Assembly: GCF_032854445.1 (NCBI RefSeq)
Contig: NC_088299.1
Span: forward strand, 15,309,608-15,373,607
Origin: Liolophura sinensis
Taxonomy: Eukaryota; Mollusca; Polyplacophora; Chitonida; Chitonidae
Length of the DNA stretch: 64,000 bases
Direction of reading: 5' to 3'
Of the stretch, positions 9,867 to 20,394 are shown in pieces. The position numbers and the translations under genes are program-made. The notes under the pieces were generated by a model. The model saw only the letters and a program-made list of their open reading frames with translations, did no database searches and was not told the origin of the DNA. Each line of letters starts with the position of its first letter. The stretch's first letter is position 1.

Positions 9867-12450
9867 TTGTAATATTTGTATTGTTTTGTATATTATTCTC
9901 AGTTGTGTTATTTGTGTATTTTGTTAAATTATATAAGTTATTTACTTTTGCGCGACCGTTACTTTCATTTGTATACTACAAAATTTAAATGGTTGTTTTA
10001 GTGGACGATCTTCATTTTACATACCTTCACAAGATTTGCGGGATAATGGCGGTATATTTTTGGAGAAATTTCATTGGTTATTTACGTACACAGTTGTCTT
10101 GGTCTTATTGACTATTATTTGATTTAACTACTTATTATGTAGTACAGGTGCGTGCGATATGCATTTGATTTAATTCCGTATGGCTGTTTTGATATATTTC
10201 TGAATTTTACAAAACTGATTAACAAACTCTCTGTCACGTTGCACAATGAATGAACTGTTCCTGAATTTTTTTCTCATATTTGGCATTTTATATCAGTCAG
10301 GATTACCCGTCTCAACCATATATGTACTGAACTTATTCGTGTTTCTTGGTTTGTCCAAGGTCTTTCGCTGATCTTAGAAATAAACAAGCCAGTTGTTTCT
10401 CATCTTTACTCTCCGATAGTGATACCCTTTCAAATTCAACACAAAACATACATTAGACTAACACTTTATTATGTTGAATATGACACGGTATTATTTTATA
10501 ATAGAATACAATTGATCATCACTAAGTCAACATACTTTTTGTTAAAATTAACACACTGATTTATTTCTGTGTATATGCCTAGTACATGTGGGCGATGAGA
10601 GTGAGTGATTGGGTTTAACGTCGTACTTAACAATTTTTCAGTCATATGACGACGAAGGAATCCTTAGAGTGCATGCAATGTGCCTCATTGTTGCAGGAAG
10701 GATTTCCACCGCTCTTTTTTCTAGTGCTGCTTCACTGAGACGACTTACCGAAGGCAAATAAGCCGCCCTGCCCGAACCATTATATTGATACGGATCAACC
10801 AGTGGTTGCAATATCCCCTTCATGCTGAACGTCAAGAAAGGAAGTTACAACTTCCTCTTTCAAGGTCTTATTGGTGACCCGACCCAGTGTAGGTCATTAG
10901 AGTAACAAGACATCCTTGACCGGACAACGGCATTATATAATGCGATTCTATCCGTCAGCTCGTCACAATATTCTGTCCTTTTGGAAAACAATTACTCGCT
11001 CGCGGATATACATAACTGCTTACAAATTGTGAGCAAACTAAGATGTTTTTCCACATAAGTGATACTTAACTGCTACACATTATGCACAGTATGTTCTTGT
11101 AAATGCCAACACATGAAAATGTTAACATATCATTGCCTTTAAGGTGGAGAAATCATAAAATGACATAAACTTCAGATGAAAGAGTGCGAAGATATTCCTA
11201 AATGTGGCCTTCAATATTTTTTCCGATTTTTTATTAAGGAGAAAAAGGCACTTGAAAATAATTTTTGTATGGTGGGTATTTGGGACCACCTTTTGGTATT
11301 TATAGCCTGTGGTTAATAATGTCATAAATGAGGATGTAACACAGGTTTAATCAATATTTTTGCACTTGAATTGGTTCTTTTCAGCTAACAAATTTATTTA
11401 GCTTCAATTTGGATCATATTTATACTTTTAATAAATTCATAAATATTAGGTTAATTTAGGTTAAATGCATGTGTCTATATAAACAACAAATTTACATTCA
11501 AATAATTTTATTAGAGAAGCATCACATCCTTATTTAGAACATTATTATACAACAAGGATAAATACCAAAAGTTGGTCCCAAATACCCACCGTACAAAAAT
11601 ATTTTCAAATAACCTTTCTTCTTAAAAAAACAAATCCAAAAAAGATATTAAAGACAATAAGTTTTGACGCTCTATTATCTGATTTTGGCATCATTTTCAT
11701 GTTTTCTTCTTTTTTAAAACTAAAAAAAAAGCGAATATGTTAAGCATTTATTGTCTAAATATCCTTGATTATAAAAAAACAAAGGACATATACACACTTG
11801 TTGTGTTTTCCTGGCATTATGAGTAATACTTTAGTGTATTTTGTTCACTAATTAGCAGTAACAAATAAATATAATCACCCTCAACAAAAATCACAACGTT
11901 TTTATTTGTGTGTGGAATATGTCTATGTAATACAAATTATCAAATTAATGGAACAGGAGTACATATATACCCGATTTATAAGTAACAGGGCGATTCTTGT
12001 TTTTGGCACTGGCACTTTTAGCGGAATACCGCACCATAAATTAATAAATATATTATAAAATTTTAAATATACTGCAGATTAACTGTTTTCATATTAAAAT
12101 GCCAGTTGAAAACTTTATATAACAGAAAATATTTAAATGTGCGCGCTTCGTACTGTAATGGAGTTATCACCTGACTGTGGTTCATTTCAGGAATACAAAT
12201 ACAGACTACAGTTTAAGATTGATTTAGAAAACTTCATCTAAAATGACCATAGTCTTTGTCTTGTTTGGATTGGAAAGTGTACAAGGTACACATAAACTAA
12301 AAATGGAATGACACCCTCCTCTTGTAATACCGTATGGTTTTCCAGACACTGTGCTCACTGTGAAAACAAAGTTGTCTTACCTGTTACTACAGACAGACTG
12401 ACAGACAGACAGATGGCCAAGATCAACAGTCGTTCCTTCAGGCATCCCAT
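5046..12450 (-). CDS. Ly6/uPAR-type three-finger GPI-anchored protein, copy A
   Basis: Coding exons are 12381-12450, 6243-6437 and 5046-5302 (70+195+257 nt), giving 173 residues. Both introns are phase 1, as is usual in Ly6 genes. Residues 1-24 are a signal peptide with a Leu/Ile/Val core. The mature part starts GLRCYVC and has ten cysteines (27, 30, 57, 67, 75, 100, 111, 140, 142, 147). These fit the LU domain, including Cys-x2-Cys at the start and C-x4-CN (STDVCN) at the end. After Asn148 comes a short spacer and a hydrophobic tail (WLAGLLLALMA), which fits a GPI-anchor signal, so the protein should sit on the outer cell surface. Family roles include receptor modulation, adhesion and defence; the ligand here cannot be told. 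Nearly all the gene lies in duplicated DNA. Paralogue B differs mainly by amino-acid replacements. Intron 1 (5.9 kb) and intron 2 (0.9 kb) both hold minisatellites. Confidence 0.85.
5303..5640. other. Intron 2 sequence of three-finger gene A
   Basis: Unique intron DNA, with a matching stretch in copy B at about 33,109-33,410. Nothing else recognised. Confidence 0.5.
5645..6122 (+). repeat. 60-bp minisatellite in intron 2, copy A
   Basis: Eight units with core GTAGGACAGGGCGATTCACA and AGTATTACGGTATCGTCATG. Because 60 is a multiple of three and one plus-strand frame has no stop, a spurious 144-residue open frame runs through it with a 20-residue periodicity. It lies inside the intron, antisense to the gene, so I treat it as non-coding. 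Confidence 0.9.
6243..6437 (-). CDS. Three-finger gene A, exon 2 (LU fingers 1-2)
   Basis: Acceptor TTCTTTCTTTAG before 6,437 and donor GTAACT after 6,243, both phase 1. It encodes residues 24-88 with five cysteines, from CYVC to GYKC. The acceptor is strongly pyrimidine-rich and the same splice sites occur in copy B. Confidence 0.85.
6590..7760 (+). repeat. 84-bp minisatellite in intron 1, copy A
   Basis: About 13-14 units. Typical parts are TATATAGCTCAGTGTCAAC, TTGTACGTTCCTGTGACGTG and GAGATATTAACCTTGGTGTA. Units are most alike between 6,700 and 7,400 and shorten towards 7,760. Copy B keeps only two or three units (34,290-34,510). Confidence 0.88.
7761..9620. other. Intron 1 sequence of three-finger gene A
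   Basis: No gene seen. A C-rich and CA-rich low-complexity stretch lies at about 8,343-8,410. From about 8,145 onward the sequence matches copy B from about 34,575, with small gaps. Confidence 0.5.
9630..9866. repeat. Copy-A-specific insert ending in a (TA)n microsatellite
   Basis: Copy B passes directly from AATAATCTG to the TATATTTGTAATATTTGTAT sequence (35,870-35,905), whereas copy A has about 240 extra bases. The insert starts with a short hairpin (AATAATCTG and CAGATTATT arms) and ends with about 29 TA units at 9,802-9,861. No coding content. Confidence 0.7.
9867..10594. other. Intron 1 sequence, A-rich in copy A only
   Basis: No recognised feature. Most of this stretch (about 9,930-10,560) has no counterpart in copy B, which is shorter here. 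Confidence 0.4.
10597..10922 (+). mobile_element. Dispersed SINE-like repeat, copy A
   Basis: It begins GTGAGTGATTGGGTTTAACG and continues through CAGTCATATGACGACGAAGG to a region with CTTCATGCTGAACG and ACAACTTCCTC. Copy B has the same element with a large internal deletion (35,998-36,170), and related heads occur at 25,718 and 44,188. This recurrence marks a dispersed family. I recall very similar repeats in bivalve genomes but cannot name it with certainty. Confidence 0.65.
11138..11718. mobile_element. Foldback (long inverted repeat) element, copy A only
   Basis: Two arms of about 200-240 bp, roughly 11,138-11,345 and 11,510-11,718, are reverse complements at perhaps 75-80% identity. The best-matched part is GGTGGGTATTTGGGACCA in the left arm against TGGTCCCAAATACCCACC in the right. 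About 170 bp lie between them. Copy B lacks the whole block at about 36,392. It has no coding capacity, so it would be a non-autonomous foldback or MITE-like element. Confidence 0.75.
11719..12380. other. Intron 1 sequence next to the signal-peptide exon
   Basis: Well conserved with copy B (36,400-37,046). No other feature seen. Confidence 0.5.
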
Positions 12451-12474
12451 TGTGTATGAGTACAGTTTCCTGTC
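12381..12474 (-). CDS. Three-finger gene A, first coding exon (signal peptide)
   Basis: ATG at 12,448-12,450, in frame with the hydrophobic MGCLKERLLILAICLSVSLS segment. The donor GTAAGA follows 12,381, leaving one base of a Gly codon (phase 1). The exon probably begins at 12,474 after a TTTTTCAG acceptor, making 12,451-12,474 5' UTR. The same arrangement is found in copy B. Confidence 0.85.
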
Positions 12475-13145
12475 CTGAAAAATATACAGTATAATTTTAT
12501 AGATTACAGATTTTCCGCAACTCGCATCACCTCGTAAGCCAAAACTTGAGGCCTTCACTACAAAAAATGTGAGAATGAAAGAATTTAGATTTTCGTCGCT
12601 TTACGCCAAATTTTTTAGAGTGATCTCACACTTGAATGTGTAGACAAGTAAACAATAGCAAATCATTATACAACATGTTTTATATGACATGTTTTACCTG
12701 TTTGCATACTGCATAATATGTGCACATGTAATAAATGTGCAACGAAAACAAAAGCATAGTCTACAATTTGGAAGCATTGAACGTCGAAAAGAAATCTCTC
12801 ACCAAAACGCTTTTTAGGAAGTTAGAAGATGTTTGTAAAAATGGTTAAAGACCTTCTCATTTAGATGCACTCATTTTCATTAAAAAAGCGACACCTGACG
12901 AACTATAATCCACTAAGTGCCCTCTTACATTGTACTCTTGATTTCGTTGTTTTTCTTTAAAAACTTTTCTACTTTGTAGAATAATTTAAGACCCGCCCTT
13001 AAGTTCACAACTGCAGTTACACCATCCTTCTTATACCAGTAAACTAGCTTCACCCAGACACCTTCTATGGCGAAGACATTTTCCTACAATTTATACTGTA
13101 TATAAGAAGCACTAATCTACTATTCAATCAATACAAACTGTTTAC
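12475..13145. other. Probable 5' UTR intron of three-finger gene A
   Basis: Bounded by the TTTTTCAG acceptor at 12,475 and a GTAAAC donor at 13,145. It is closely conserved with copy B, and no ORF of interest was found. Confidence 0.45.
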
Positions 13146-13242
13146 CTTATAGCAATTCACCCAAAGTTTTCTTCAGTAGGGCCTGGATACACCTGTGATA
13201 CCTGATTGAACGCGACAAGAGACGAGCCACACACAAACTGGA
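13146..13242 (-). other. Probable 5' UTR exon of three-finger gene A
   Basis: Located between a TATA-like box (13,266-13,273) and a donor (CTATAAG followed by GTAAAC) at 13,146. It has no ATG-initiated coding frame into the gene. The start site is inferred at about 30 bp from the TATA-like box. The same layout is kept in copy B (37,815 to about 37,911). Confidence 0.45.
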
Positions 13243-13265
13243 TCCAGGCACCCCGAGTCACAAGG

Positions 13266-13305
13266 TATTATAGAAGGCTCGGGAGGTTACTTTCTAGAAG
13301 TAACC
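13266..13305 (-). promoter_or_regulatory. Putative core promoter with palindrome, gene A
   Basis: A minus-strand TATA-like CTATAATA sits at 13,273-13,266. A 21-bp palindrome lies just upstream at 13,285-13,305, with arms GGTTACT and AGTAACC around a TTCTAGA centre. The centre fits the inverted TTCnnGAA pattern of a heat-shock element, but a single pair is weak evidence. Both elements are intact in copy B. Confidence 0.45.
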
Positions 13306-13309
13306 TATC

Positions 13310-14060
13310 GCCTCCCTGGATTTTCAAGTCTGCTTTATTATTTAAATGTTCGCTCCTAAATACTCTGATATTAGGCTTCTTATAATTTCAATTGCTTTAT
13401 GGCTCTGTTGTGGTAGCGGATAGCAGCCGTGTAGACTGCCACCTTATAGCGACATCACAGATCACGTGGTACCGCTCCCTCTGCACCTTCAGTGCTCAGT
13501 AACACCGATTAATCATAAGTTTTCTGAACGAAGTGTTTTGGGGGCTGTAAGTCTATGCAGTTGATGTAATCGACAAGCCCGAAATGCGAAGAGGGACAAA
13601 GTTCGGTGTCACTGTATATTAGCAATTAGTAATACTAATTAGTTACCTTTTACAGCGTGCTATGGCTTCAAGAGAATTTCAGAATGAAAGTTTTACGTGA
13701 AATTAAACTGATTTGTTATTATTGCAACAGGGTTTTCTTGACACCAGTCAGTTAACTTACCACTTGATGGTCACCAGCATGAATTTTTTTATTCCCTTTT
13801 TTTACGGTAAACAAAAGATTTGTAACATACTTCTTTCGTATATCTTCGGAAGCATCGGATAGACAGCAGCCATTGGTGTTAGCAGTGGTTTTGCAATCTG
13901 CATTCATAGACATGTATACATAGCAAATAACAAGAGCATCAACTCAAAGAATGTTTAAATTATGTCTTGTTTATGTTTTGAATATTAAAATTAGGTGGTT
14001 TTCAAATAAAACACCGAGTTCCGATATGAACTCAACGTTTCGTTGCAGTACCCTCATCAG
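13310..14060. other. Upstream region of three-finger gene A
   Basis: Conserved in part with copy B (37,980-38,870). No gene or named repeat recognised. Confidence 0.4.
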
Positions 14061-14061
14061 G

Positions 14062-14166
14062 TAGACACTCAGCTAACAAGTGCTAATGTCGGCTGTAATA
14101 TTGCAGGCACCTTCATGAACCACTTTATATACGCTGTTGATATGTTTCTGTTTTTTTTTGTCTTTC
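14062..14166 (+). pseudogene. LINE reverse-transcriptase relic, truncated, copy A
   Basis: The sequence matches the copy B reverse-transcriptase fragment (39,330-39,420), including the CNI.GTFMNH segment. The catalytic YADD box reads YAVD here. It stops abruptly at about 14,166, where copy A jumps to sequence found in copy B at 41,812, so a deletion removed the rest. Confidence 0.7.
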
Positions 14167-14597
14167 GTGGTGGAATACTTTGGCGTTGCAGCAGTTTATG
14201 CAGCCGTGGTTAACTCCTTTTGAACAACTTGGTAAGAATAAAACTTACTGACAAATATAATATCGCTATGTGCCTACAGAACAACCAGTGTTAAAGTTAC
14301 ATTGCACCCATTGCTTTCTAAAACATCGAAAAACACAACAAATCCAGAGACTGGGTTCATGGTTGATTATTATTATGGGGGTAAAACACTGTAAAGTGAA
14401 GTATACAGTGTGGAGCTCATTACACAAGTGTTACACAGGTACATATGGCTCAAGGCAATCGCATTAACAGTGTCATGGCGACCTACAGATAGTATAATGA
14501 TCGATGTCCCATATAAGTAGGTTTAGCTATTACTGAGAAGTGTGTTGTGCACTAAGCTCGCCATTGGGTTCCTGCTGCATATTTACACATTGCAAAC

Positions 14598-14603
14598 TTT
14601 ATT
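14598..14603 (-). terminator. Poly(A) signal AATAAA of the orphan gene
   Basis: Minus-strand AATAAA begins 20 bases after the stop codon at 14,623, a plausible distance for a short 3' UTR. Confidence 0.45.
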
Positions 14604-14622
14604 AACCTTATTGTAATCGTTG

Positions 14623-14935
14623 TTAGGGCCTGTCACTGGAGTAGTTTGTGAGCGCTCTTTGCATATACCCTCTAAACTCCAGGCTCGTCCCAATATTAGA
14701 CTGGCTATTGACTTTTAAGACCAGTTCACAGAAGAACACAACAGAAACGAGATCAGTCGGAGACGAGATGTTAAGTCTGCGGTATCTCTCCACACAGCGG
14801 TAGATATATGATGGGTTTTTTCCCTTATTGAAGGAATGCGTGATTGTCATACCTGTCATCCATGTGTAACATTGTCTCGAACTGGTTGAGTCACTTGACA
14901 TGTCATCCGGGAGCAAGATATAGCAAAGAGCCTCT
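14623..14935 (-). CDS. Orphan gene, terminal exon
   Basis: Open from the acceptor at 14,935 to the stop at 14,623-14,625. It includes EALCYILLPDD, RQCYTWMTG, YIYRCVERYRR and a hydrophobic VSVVFFCELVL segment. A possible internal donor (ATGACAG|GTATGA) near 14,845 could shorten it. Confidence 0.5.
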
Positions 14936-17900
14936 CTGTATCCATATGTAATCCGGGTTGTGTGGGAATGGCGACCAATTTCCGCCAAAATTGCGTTATT
15001 CTTTATTCAGTTATTCGTTTATAGTAAAATGTTTATCGTCAAGCTGCCTGATTCTTTCTTCTATATACCCTAACATTTGTATAGTAACGAATGTGACATG
15101 GGGCGGAGGGGTAGTGGGGTGGGGGATAAACCATAACACGTGAGTTCATAGCTCCCACAATCCCCTGCTTATTCTGGTCAGGCGGAACATGATATATAAG
15201 TAATGATAACCTCAATTTAAATTTCCAGAATGTGCGAAATCTTTAATACCTTTTCAAGAGTGTTTATTTGAGGATCATGGTGGGGTGGGATAGAGTTGTG
15301 CACTTGCAGCGGACAGTAGGCATGTTTTTTGACTTATATGTTTGGCCTAGGAGGAATCTCTTTACCTCTGTTATAAGTTGGTATTTTTTGGCTGTCCTAA
15401 AGGTGGACATACAAGAGTTATCAAGATATGGTTTGAGATCAGTTTTTAATCCAGTCATAAGTGAATATTTTTTGGCTGTTCCAAAGGTGGACATAGCCGA
15501 CTGACCAAGATATGGCTTAGGAGAAACCTCTTCACCCCAGCTATAAGTGACTATTTTTTGGCTTTCCCAAAGATGGATATAGCCGAGTTTCCAGGATATG
15601 GCCTGGCAAGAATCTCTTTACCCAGAGCATTTTTTGGCTGTTCAAACGGTGGACATAGCCGAGTTACCAGGATATGGCCTGGGAAGAACCTCTTTACCCA
15701 GAGTACTTTTTGGCTGTCCAAAAGGTGGACATAGCCGAGTTAACAGGATATGACCTGGGGTGAGTCTCTTTACCCCAGTCATATGTAGATATTTCTTTCC
15801 TCTCCCATAGGGGGGACACAGCGAAGTTACCAAAATATGGTTTGGGAGAACCTCTTCACCCCAGTCGTAAGTGGGTATTTTTTCACTGTCCTAAAGGTGG
15901 ATATACAAGAGTTACCAAGATATGGTTTGAGATCAGTCTTTTAATCCAGTCATAAGTGAATATTTTTTGGCTGTCCCAAAGGTGGACATAGCAGACTGGC
16001 CAAGATATGGCCTAGGAGAAACCTCTTCACCCCAGGTATAAGTGAATATTTTCTGGCTGTCCCAAAGATAGATATAGCCGAGTTTCCAGGATATGGCCTG
16101 GGAAGAACCTATGTATCCAGAGTGTTTTTTGGCTGTTCAAACGGTGGACATAACCGAGTACCAAGATATAGCCTGGGAGGAATCTCTTTACCCCAGTTAG
16201 CCCCAGGACGTAGCCGGGCTGCCAGGAAATGGTCTAAGATGAATCTCTTTACCCATTCATAAGGGGGTATTTTTTGGCTGTCGAAAAGGTGGACATATCC
16301 GAGTTAACAGGATATGACCTGGGGTGAGTCTCTTTACCCCAGTCATAAGTAGATATTTCTTTCCTCTCCCTAATCGGGGACTCAGCGAAGTTACCAGGAT
16401 ATGGTTTGGGAAAACTTCTTCACCCCAGTCAAAAGTGGGTAATTTTGGACTGTCCCAAAGGAGGACATAGCCGAGTTACCAAGATATGGCCTGGAAAGAA
16501 CCTCTTTACCCAGAGTACTTTTTGGCTGTCCGAAAGGTGGACATAGCCGAGTTACCAAGATATCGCCTGGGAGAAACCCCTTTACCCCAGTTATTGGTGG
16601 GTATTTTTTGGCTCTGCAAAAAGTGGACATAGCCGAGTTACCAGGATATGGCTTGGGAGGAATCTCTTTCCCCCAGCCATAAGTGGGTACTGTTTGGCTG
16701 TCCAAAATGAAGACATAGCCTGGTTACCATAATATAGCCTGAGGGGATTCTCTTCACCCCAATCATGAGTGAGAATATTTTGGCTGTCTAAAAGAGGAAC
16801 ATAAGCGATTTACTAGGATATGGGCGGGAAGTGGGGGGGGGGGGGGGGAGGGTCTCTGGCGATATATTACATAAATGACTGGCTATGAATGGTTTACCAG
16901 CGCAAATTGGCGGCTGCCGTTGGACACCACCAAGGTGGTTGGTTGTGATATCTTATACATGGCTATTACGTAATATAGAGGTACTCTAATGGTACACAAA
17001 GAAGTGCCCACAGTTCCCATTTATGTCCCAATGAAAAAACAAGAGGAAAAAAAGGATGCCGCTAATCTCTATCTCCCTTTGAAGGTGTTGTTAGTGTTTT
17101 AATATGTTTTTATTAATGAGCACAGTTACTCTTTGTCATTGAAAATGTCTTGAGAAGAACTTAATATAGTACATTGTCCGCATAAAGAAATAAACTTGCC
17201 CGAAACCTTGACGGAATAATGCATCCTCTTATTAAATGTGGGCTGAACGTCCATGTATAATTTAAAAAAGCTTCTTTTCATTCAATTTTCTTATACCTTC
17301 CTAATAAGACTTCCGTGTACCTCTAATTTTCAAGTCCAGGCACATATGGTAATTTAATCATGTCTTTTGTGATTATTCCTGCCTTTAGTAATGGATTTTA
17401 CCTGATATATTGCCCGTATGTTCAGGAAGTACATACCAATGATACATTTGAGACGCCTACAGAGCTCACGTGCGGTACAGATAAATTATCGAATCCTCCA
17501 GACGAAGTCAGATGTGTCAGTTGAGTAGACTTTCTCCCTTTGTTGGATTCCAATATTAACCATATAGCTAAAGTGATTCACCTATGTATCGATCTTCTGC
17601 AGTGAACTGATGAGTCTTTGCAGGATAAATTCGTTACATGGTTACTCAGTGATAGGATATGCAAATATATAATGTCAATAATGTAAATAATCCCCATACT
17701 GGCGTTAGGATTATTACTGACATATATTTGCCTGTCCTATCCTGTCCATGTAACCAATAGTATCCCACATAAAACATTTAGAGGCATATACTTGCCTTTT
17801 ATATCTTGGGTTATACGACTGTGTAACGGTCTTGCCGTTTGTCATGATTTCTGGTGCTTTGTGCTGTTGATAAGTGGATGGTATATATTTCTCTTCAGTC

Positions 17901-17995
17901 CGTTTATTGTCCAGTACACAGTAATGACAAGGTCTCAGATCTACAGCACAGTTCCTCGCTGAACTTTTACAAATATCTGTATACTCTTCCATTAA
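14623..17995 (-). CDS. Unrecognised spliced cysteine-containing protein (3' part)
   Basis: Two exons fit together: 17796-17995 (66 codons plus two bases) and 14623-14935 (one base plus 103 codons and stop). The first has a good CCCGGTTCAG acceptor and ends in the GC-type donor AAAAG|GCAAGT, the usual context of GC-AG introns. The second starts after GGATACAG. The split AG|A codon restores Arg, so the phases match, and AATAAA follows 20 bases after the stop. The joined 170 residues contain DICKSSARNC, PCHYCVLDN and RQCYTWMTG, with nine cysteines, and show no family I recognise. The upstream end is missing. An open, ATG-led piece with a donor at about 18,193-18,266 could be a first exon, but its phase does not match. 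The large intron carries the 87-bp array. No counterpart is seen in copy B. Confidence 0.5.
15290..16835 (+). repeat. About 87-bp minisatellite (copy A only)
   Basis: Seventeen or eighteen units of about 76-90 bp with cores TTTTTGGCTGTCCAAAAGGT, GGACATAGCCGAGTTACCA and GGATATGGCCTGGGA. Length varies because some units lose the CCCAGTCATAAGTGGGTATT part. It lies in the intron of the orphan gene. Confidence 0.9.
16832..16852 (+). repeat. Poly-G tract
   Basis: A G run of about 15-20 bases at the right edge of the 87-bp array, interrupted by a single A or T. It could form a G-quadruplex and is prone to sequencing error. Confidence 0.8.
16853..17795. other. Orphan-gene intron, no feature
   Basis: AT-rich and unique. 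A weak exon-like stretch near 17,410-17,480 (minus strand, donor GTAAAA) was not phase-consistent, so it is not called. Confidence 0.4.
17796..17995 (-). CDS. Orphan gene, upstream exon with GC donor
   Basis: Open throughout. An alternative in-frame acceptor (GAGAACAG) would extend it to 18,028. It encodes five of the cysteines seen and ends in NPRYK plus a split Arg. Confidence 0.5.
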
Positions 17996-18504
17996 CTGAA
18001 CCGGGTCACGATTTTGTTTTCCAAAGGGCTGTTCTCAACATTGTCAAAACTGTTTGATATAATACAAGTTTCCTTTAATCCTGATTTCATTCTAGCCTTA
18101 TATCGCCGAGTTAATCTTGAATAATGAACACCATGACATCAGCATTAACCACAATTTAACTCACACATTGAAAGCAGCCGAACTTCCCTACCTGTCATTT
18201 TCCAATCGAGTCCACCGCACTCGGCATCGTTTAGAAAAAGATACACTCCTAGAACGTGAGGCATTAAGCCAAGGAGATTTACACAGTTAAAATGGTTATG
18301 GACAGGGAGAACAGATGTACATTAATAACAGCCACAGAGAAAAAAGAAAATACTTTTAGTTTAGGAACAGTAGGCAGTTCCAGGAACAGAGTCACGGTTA
18401 TTCAATATGGCGGCTGATGAAGTTCGTCTGATGACCGACACGATACGCCGGTGACCTTTGCCTTTTTTGCTCACGAACAACAAGTATGTATGAAGACAAG
18501 ATTA

Positions 18505-20394
18505 CTCATGAGCATATACTGTAATCATTTTTCGTATTACTCAACGGAGCGGAGGACAGCACAGTCGAAATGTGCCAGTCCCAGATAGTAAATACACTGA
18601 AGAAGAAATGGTGGAGTTGTCTTAATCTACAAACCTCTATCTCCAATACGAAAACGACTTTACCGAGTTAAACTTTTCAGTACTTCATTACTTTGCCTCA
18701 GAATGATTAATTTATTTATTTGAATGATGTTAAACGCCCTGCTCAAGAATTTCTCATTTTAATGGTGATGATGAGGATCTTGGGTGGAGGAAACTACATT
18801 GCCTGACAAAAGCGAACGCCAAACCAAGACAGACGACAAACTGCCAAACATAATGCCGCTGCTGAACCGATGAGAGCTGGATTCGACCACGCGGCTTCAC
18901 TGGTGAAGAGCCGGGCAGCAGTAAGCTGGCTCTTAGCCGTCTGAGCTGTTCAGAATGAGGGAGTAAAGCTAAAGTATTGGTCGGACTGATGTCACTATAC
19001 TGTAACTGTTCTTTCTGGGTGGCATTACACGCATTGGTATGGAGACCGGCTTTCTAGGAAAATAGTTTTGAGTTTTTTGGGTGTGTCGTACATGAAAATG
19101 TATGATGTTTTAACCAAACAAATACTCGGGTAATATGTTGGATGCAATTTACGTCCCGATACATTTTATGTAACAGTTCAAGGTAACAGACTTGGTCACC
19201 ATGTTATTTGACCGGTAATCCAGACCTTGGACTGACCAATGCATGACCTATACCAAGTCAAGAAGCCTATATAGGGATAGAAACTGCAATCTACCGACAT
19301 TTCTGATCTTAATGAATGTGCATGGCTGGGGGTTGAACCCGAGTCTAGCGTTCTCGAGACCTGTCTTCCAATTATCCAGTCAATCCACGTACACGTACAA
19401 CAATCGCCACAAATGTTATTTGCAAAGACAGGGCAAAACTTATGTCTGTTTTTTCAAGGTGACAAACACTTTAGTAGCCCAGAGTGTATTCTCCAGATAT
19501 CTTGACAATATTCTCGCTAAAAGATCACATGGGTGTTTGTTTAGTGCCACAGTCGCACTCATACATGATCTACAATCCATGATATGTTCCCTTCAACAGG
19601 GCTTGCAGCACACGCTTATGTGTACAGTTACCGGCGTCCAACGCATGTTGTAACCCACCTTTAAGAGATATAGATGACATATTTTGACAAAACGTGTGGT
19701 TGCTCTCATTGTCACACAAGTCACGAAGCAGAATTCAGGCGTACATATAATCCCTTTACCATTGAATTTGTTTGAAAGTCGCACTCTTGCATGATCAACC
19801 ATCTTTGACATCAGTTTTTTTCAACAGAGCTTGTAAATGTATTTTATCGAACAAAGCGTTTTCTGTAACTCATGCTCATGTGTCGAGTCGACCTAAACAT
19901 AACGTCTCGCTATATAAAGGCCACTTGCTTTGCCACTATCGAATACCCTGTTCCTTTATACGGGAGCTTTAAAGCCTCGTTTATAGCACTGTTGAGGTTT
20001 TCGTGAACTTAATAGGCGCGTATCTCGTACGTATTTCGTACGTATTTCATGGAGAACATCACAGAGTATCGGCAAAGTATCTGTGAAATGCTACAGTACA
20101 TGATATGAGTTTTGGTAGAAATAGAACTGTTGTTTTCGACGAATTATCGCTGGCGCCGAGGAACTTTCTTGGATGACAAAACTGTAGACAACAGACAACG
20201 CCTGTAACACAGTTCTTTTCCTGATGGTCGTGGAAAAAAGTTTGGAGGTCGGGACCTAAATCCTTAGATAAAGGCCTGTACACAACATTCCCATACGACA
20301 CTATTTGTAGACTCCAATGTCATACATCCACTGATACCATGTTCGAGTGTACTGAAATAAAGGAGAATAGTAAGAATACGTACAGTTATACAGG
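18505..20394. other. Duplicated DNA left of the 55-bp satellite
   Basis: Matches 41,890-43,765 in copy B. It contains an old SINE-like repeat (18,715-18,960). Short minus-strand open frames around 19,600-19,810 are partly kept in copy B (42,980-43,200) but carry no motif or clear splice sites, so no gene is called. Confidence 0.5.
18715..18960 (-). mobile_element. Old SINE-like repeat, copy A
   Basis: It reads GATGTTAAACGCCCTGCTCA then GGGTGGAGGAAAC and ends with a GCTCTTAGCCGTCTGAGC block. That block resembles the antisense of a tRNA A-box head. The order is the same as in the SINE at 50,057, but it is strongly diverged. It is shared with copy B at 42,117-42,350. Confidence 0.6.

Larger units (their letters stand above)
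14235..18500. other. Copy-A-specific 4.3-kb block
   Basis: Copy B passes directly from the GAACAACTTGGTAAGAAT sequence (41,873-41,890) to ATTACTCATGAGC, whereas in copy A these are separated by 14,235-18,500. The block contains a probable spliced gene (minus strand) and the 87-bp array. It was either gained by A or lost from B. Confidence 0.75.

Noticed and set aside
18193-18270. First exon of the orphan gene (ATG-led, ends WKMT before a GTAGGG donor)
   Set aside because: It ends in phase 1 while the exon at 17,796-17,995 needs phase 0, so an intermediate exon would be required.
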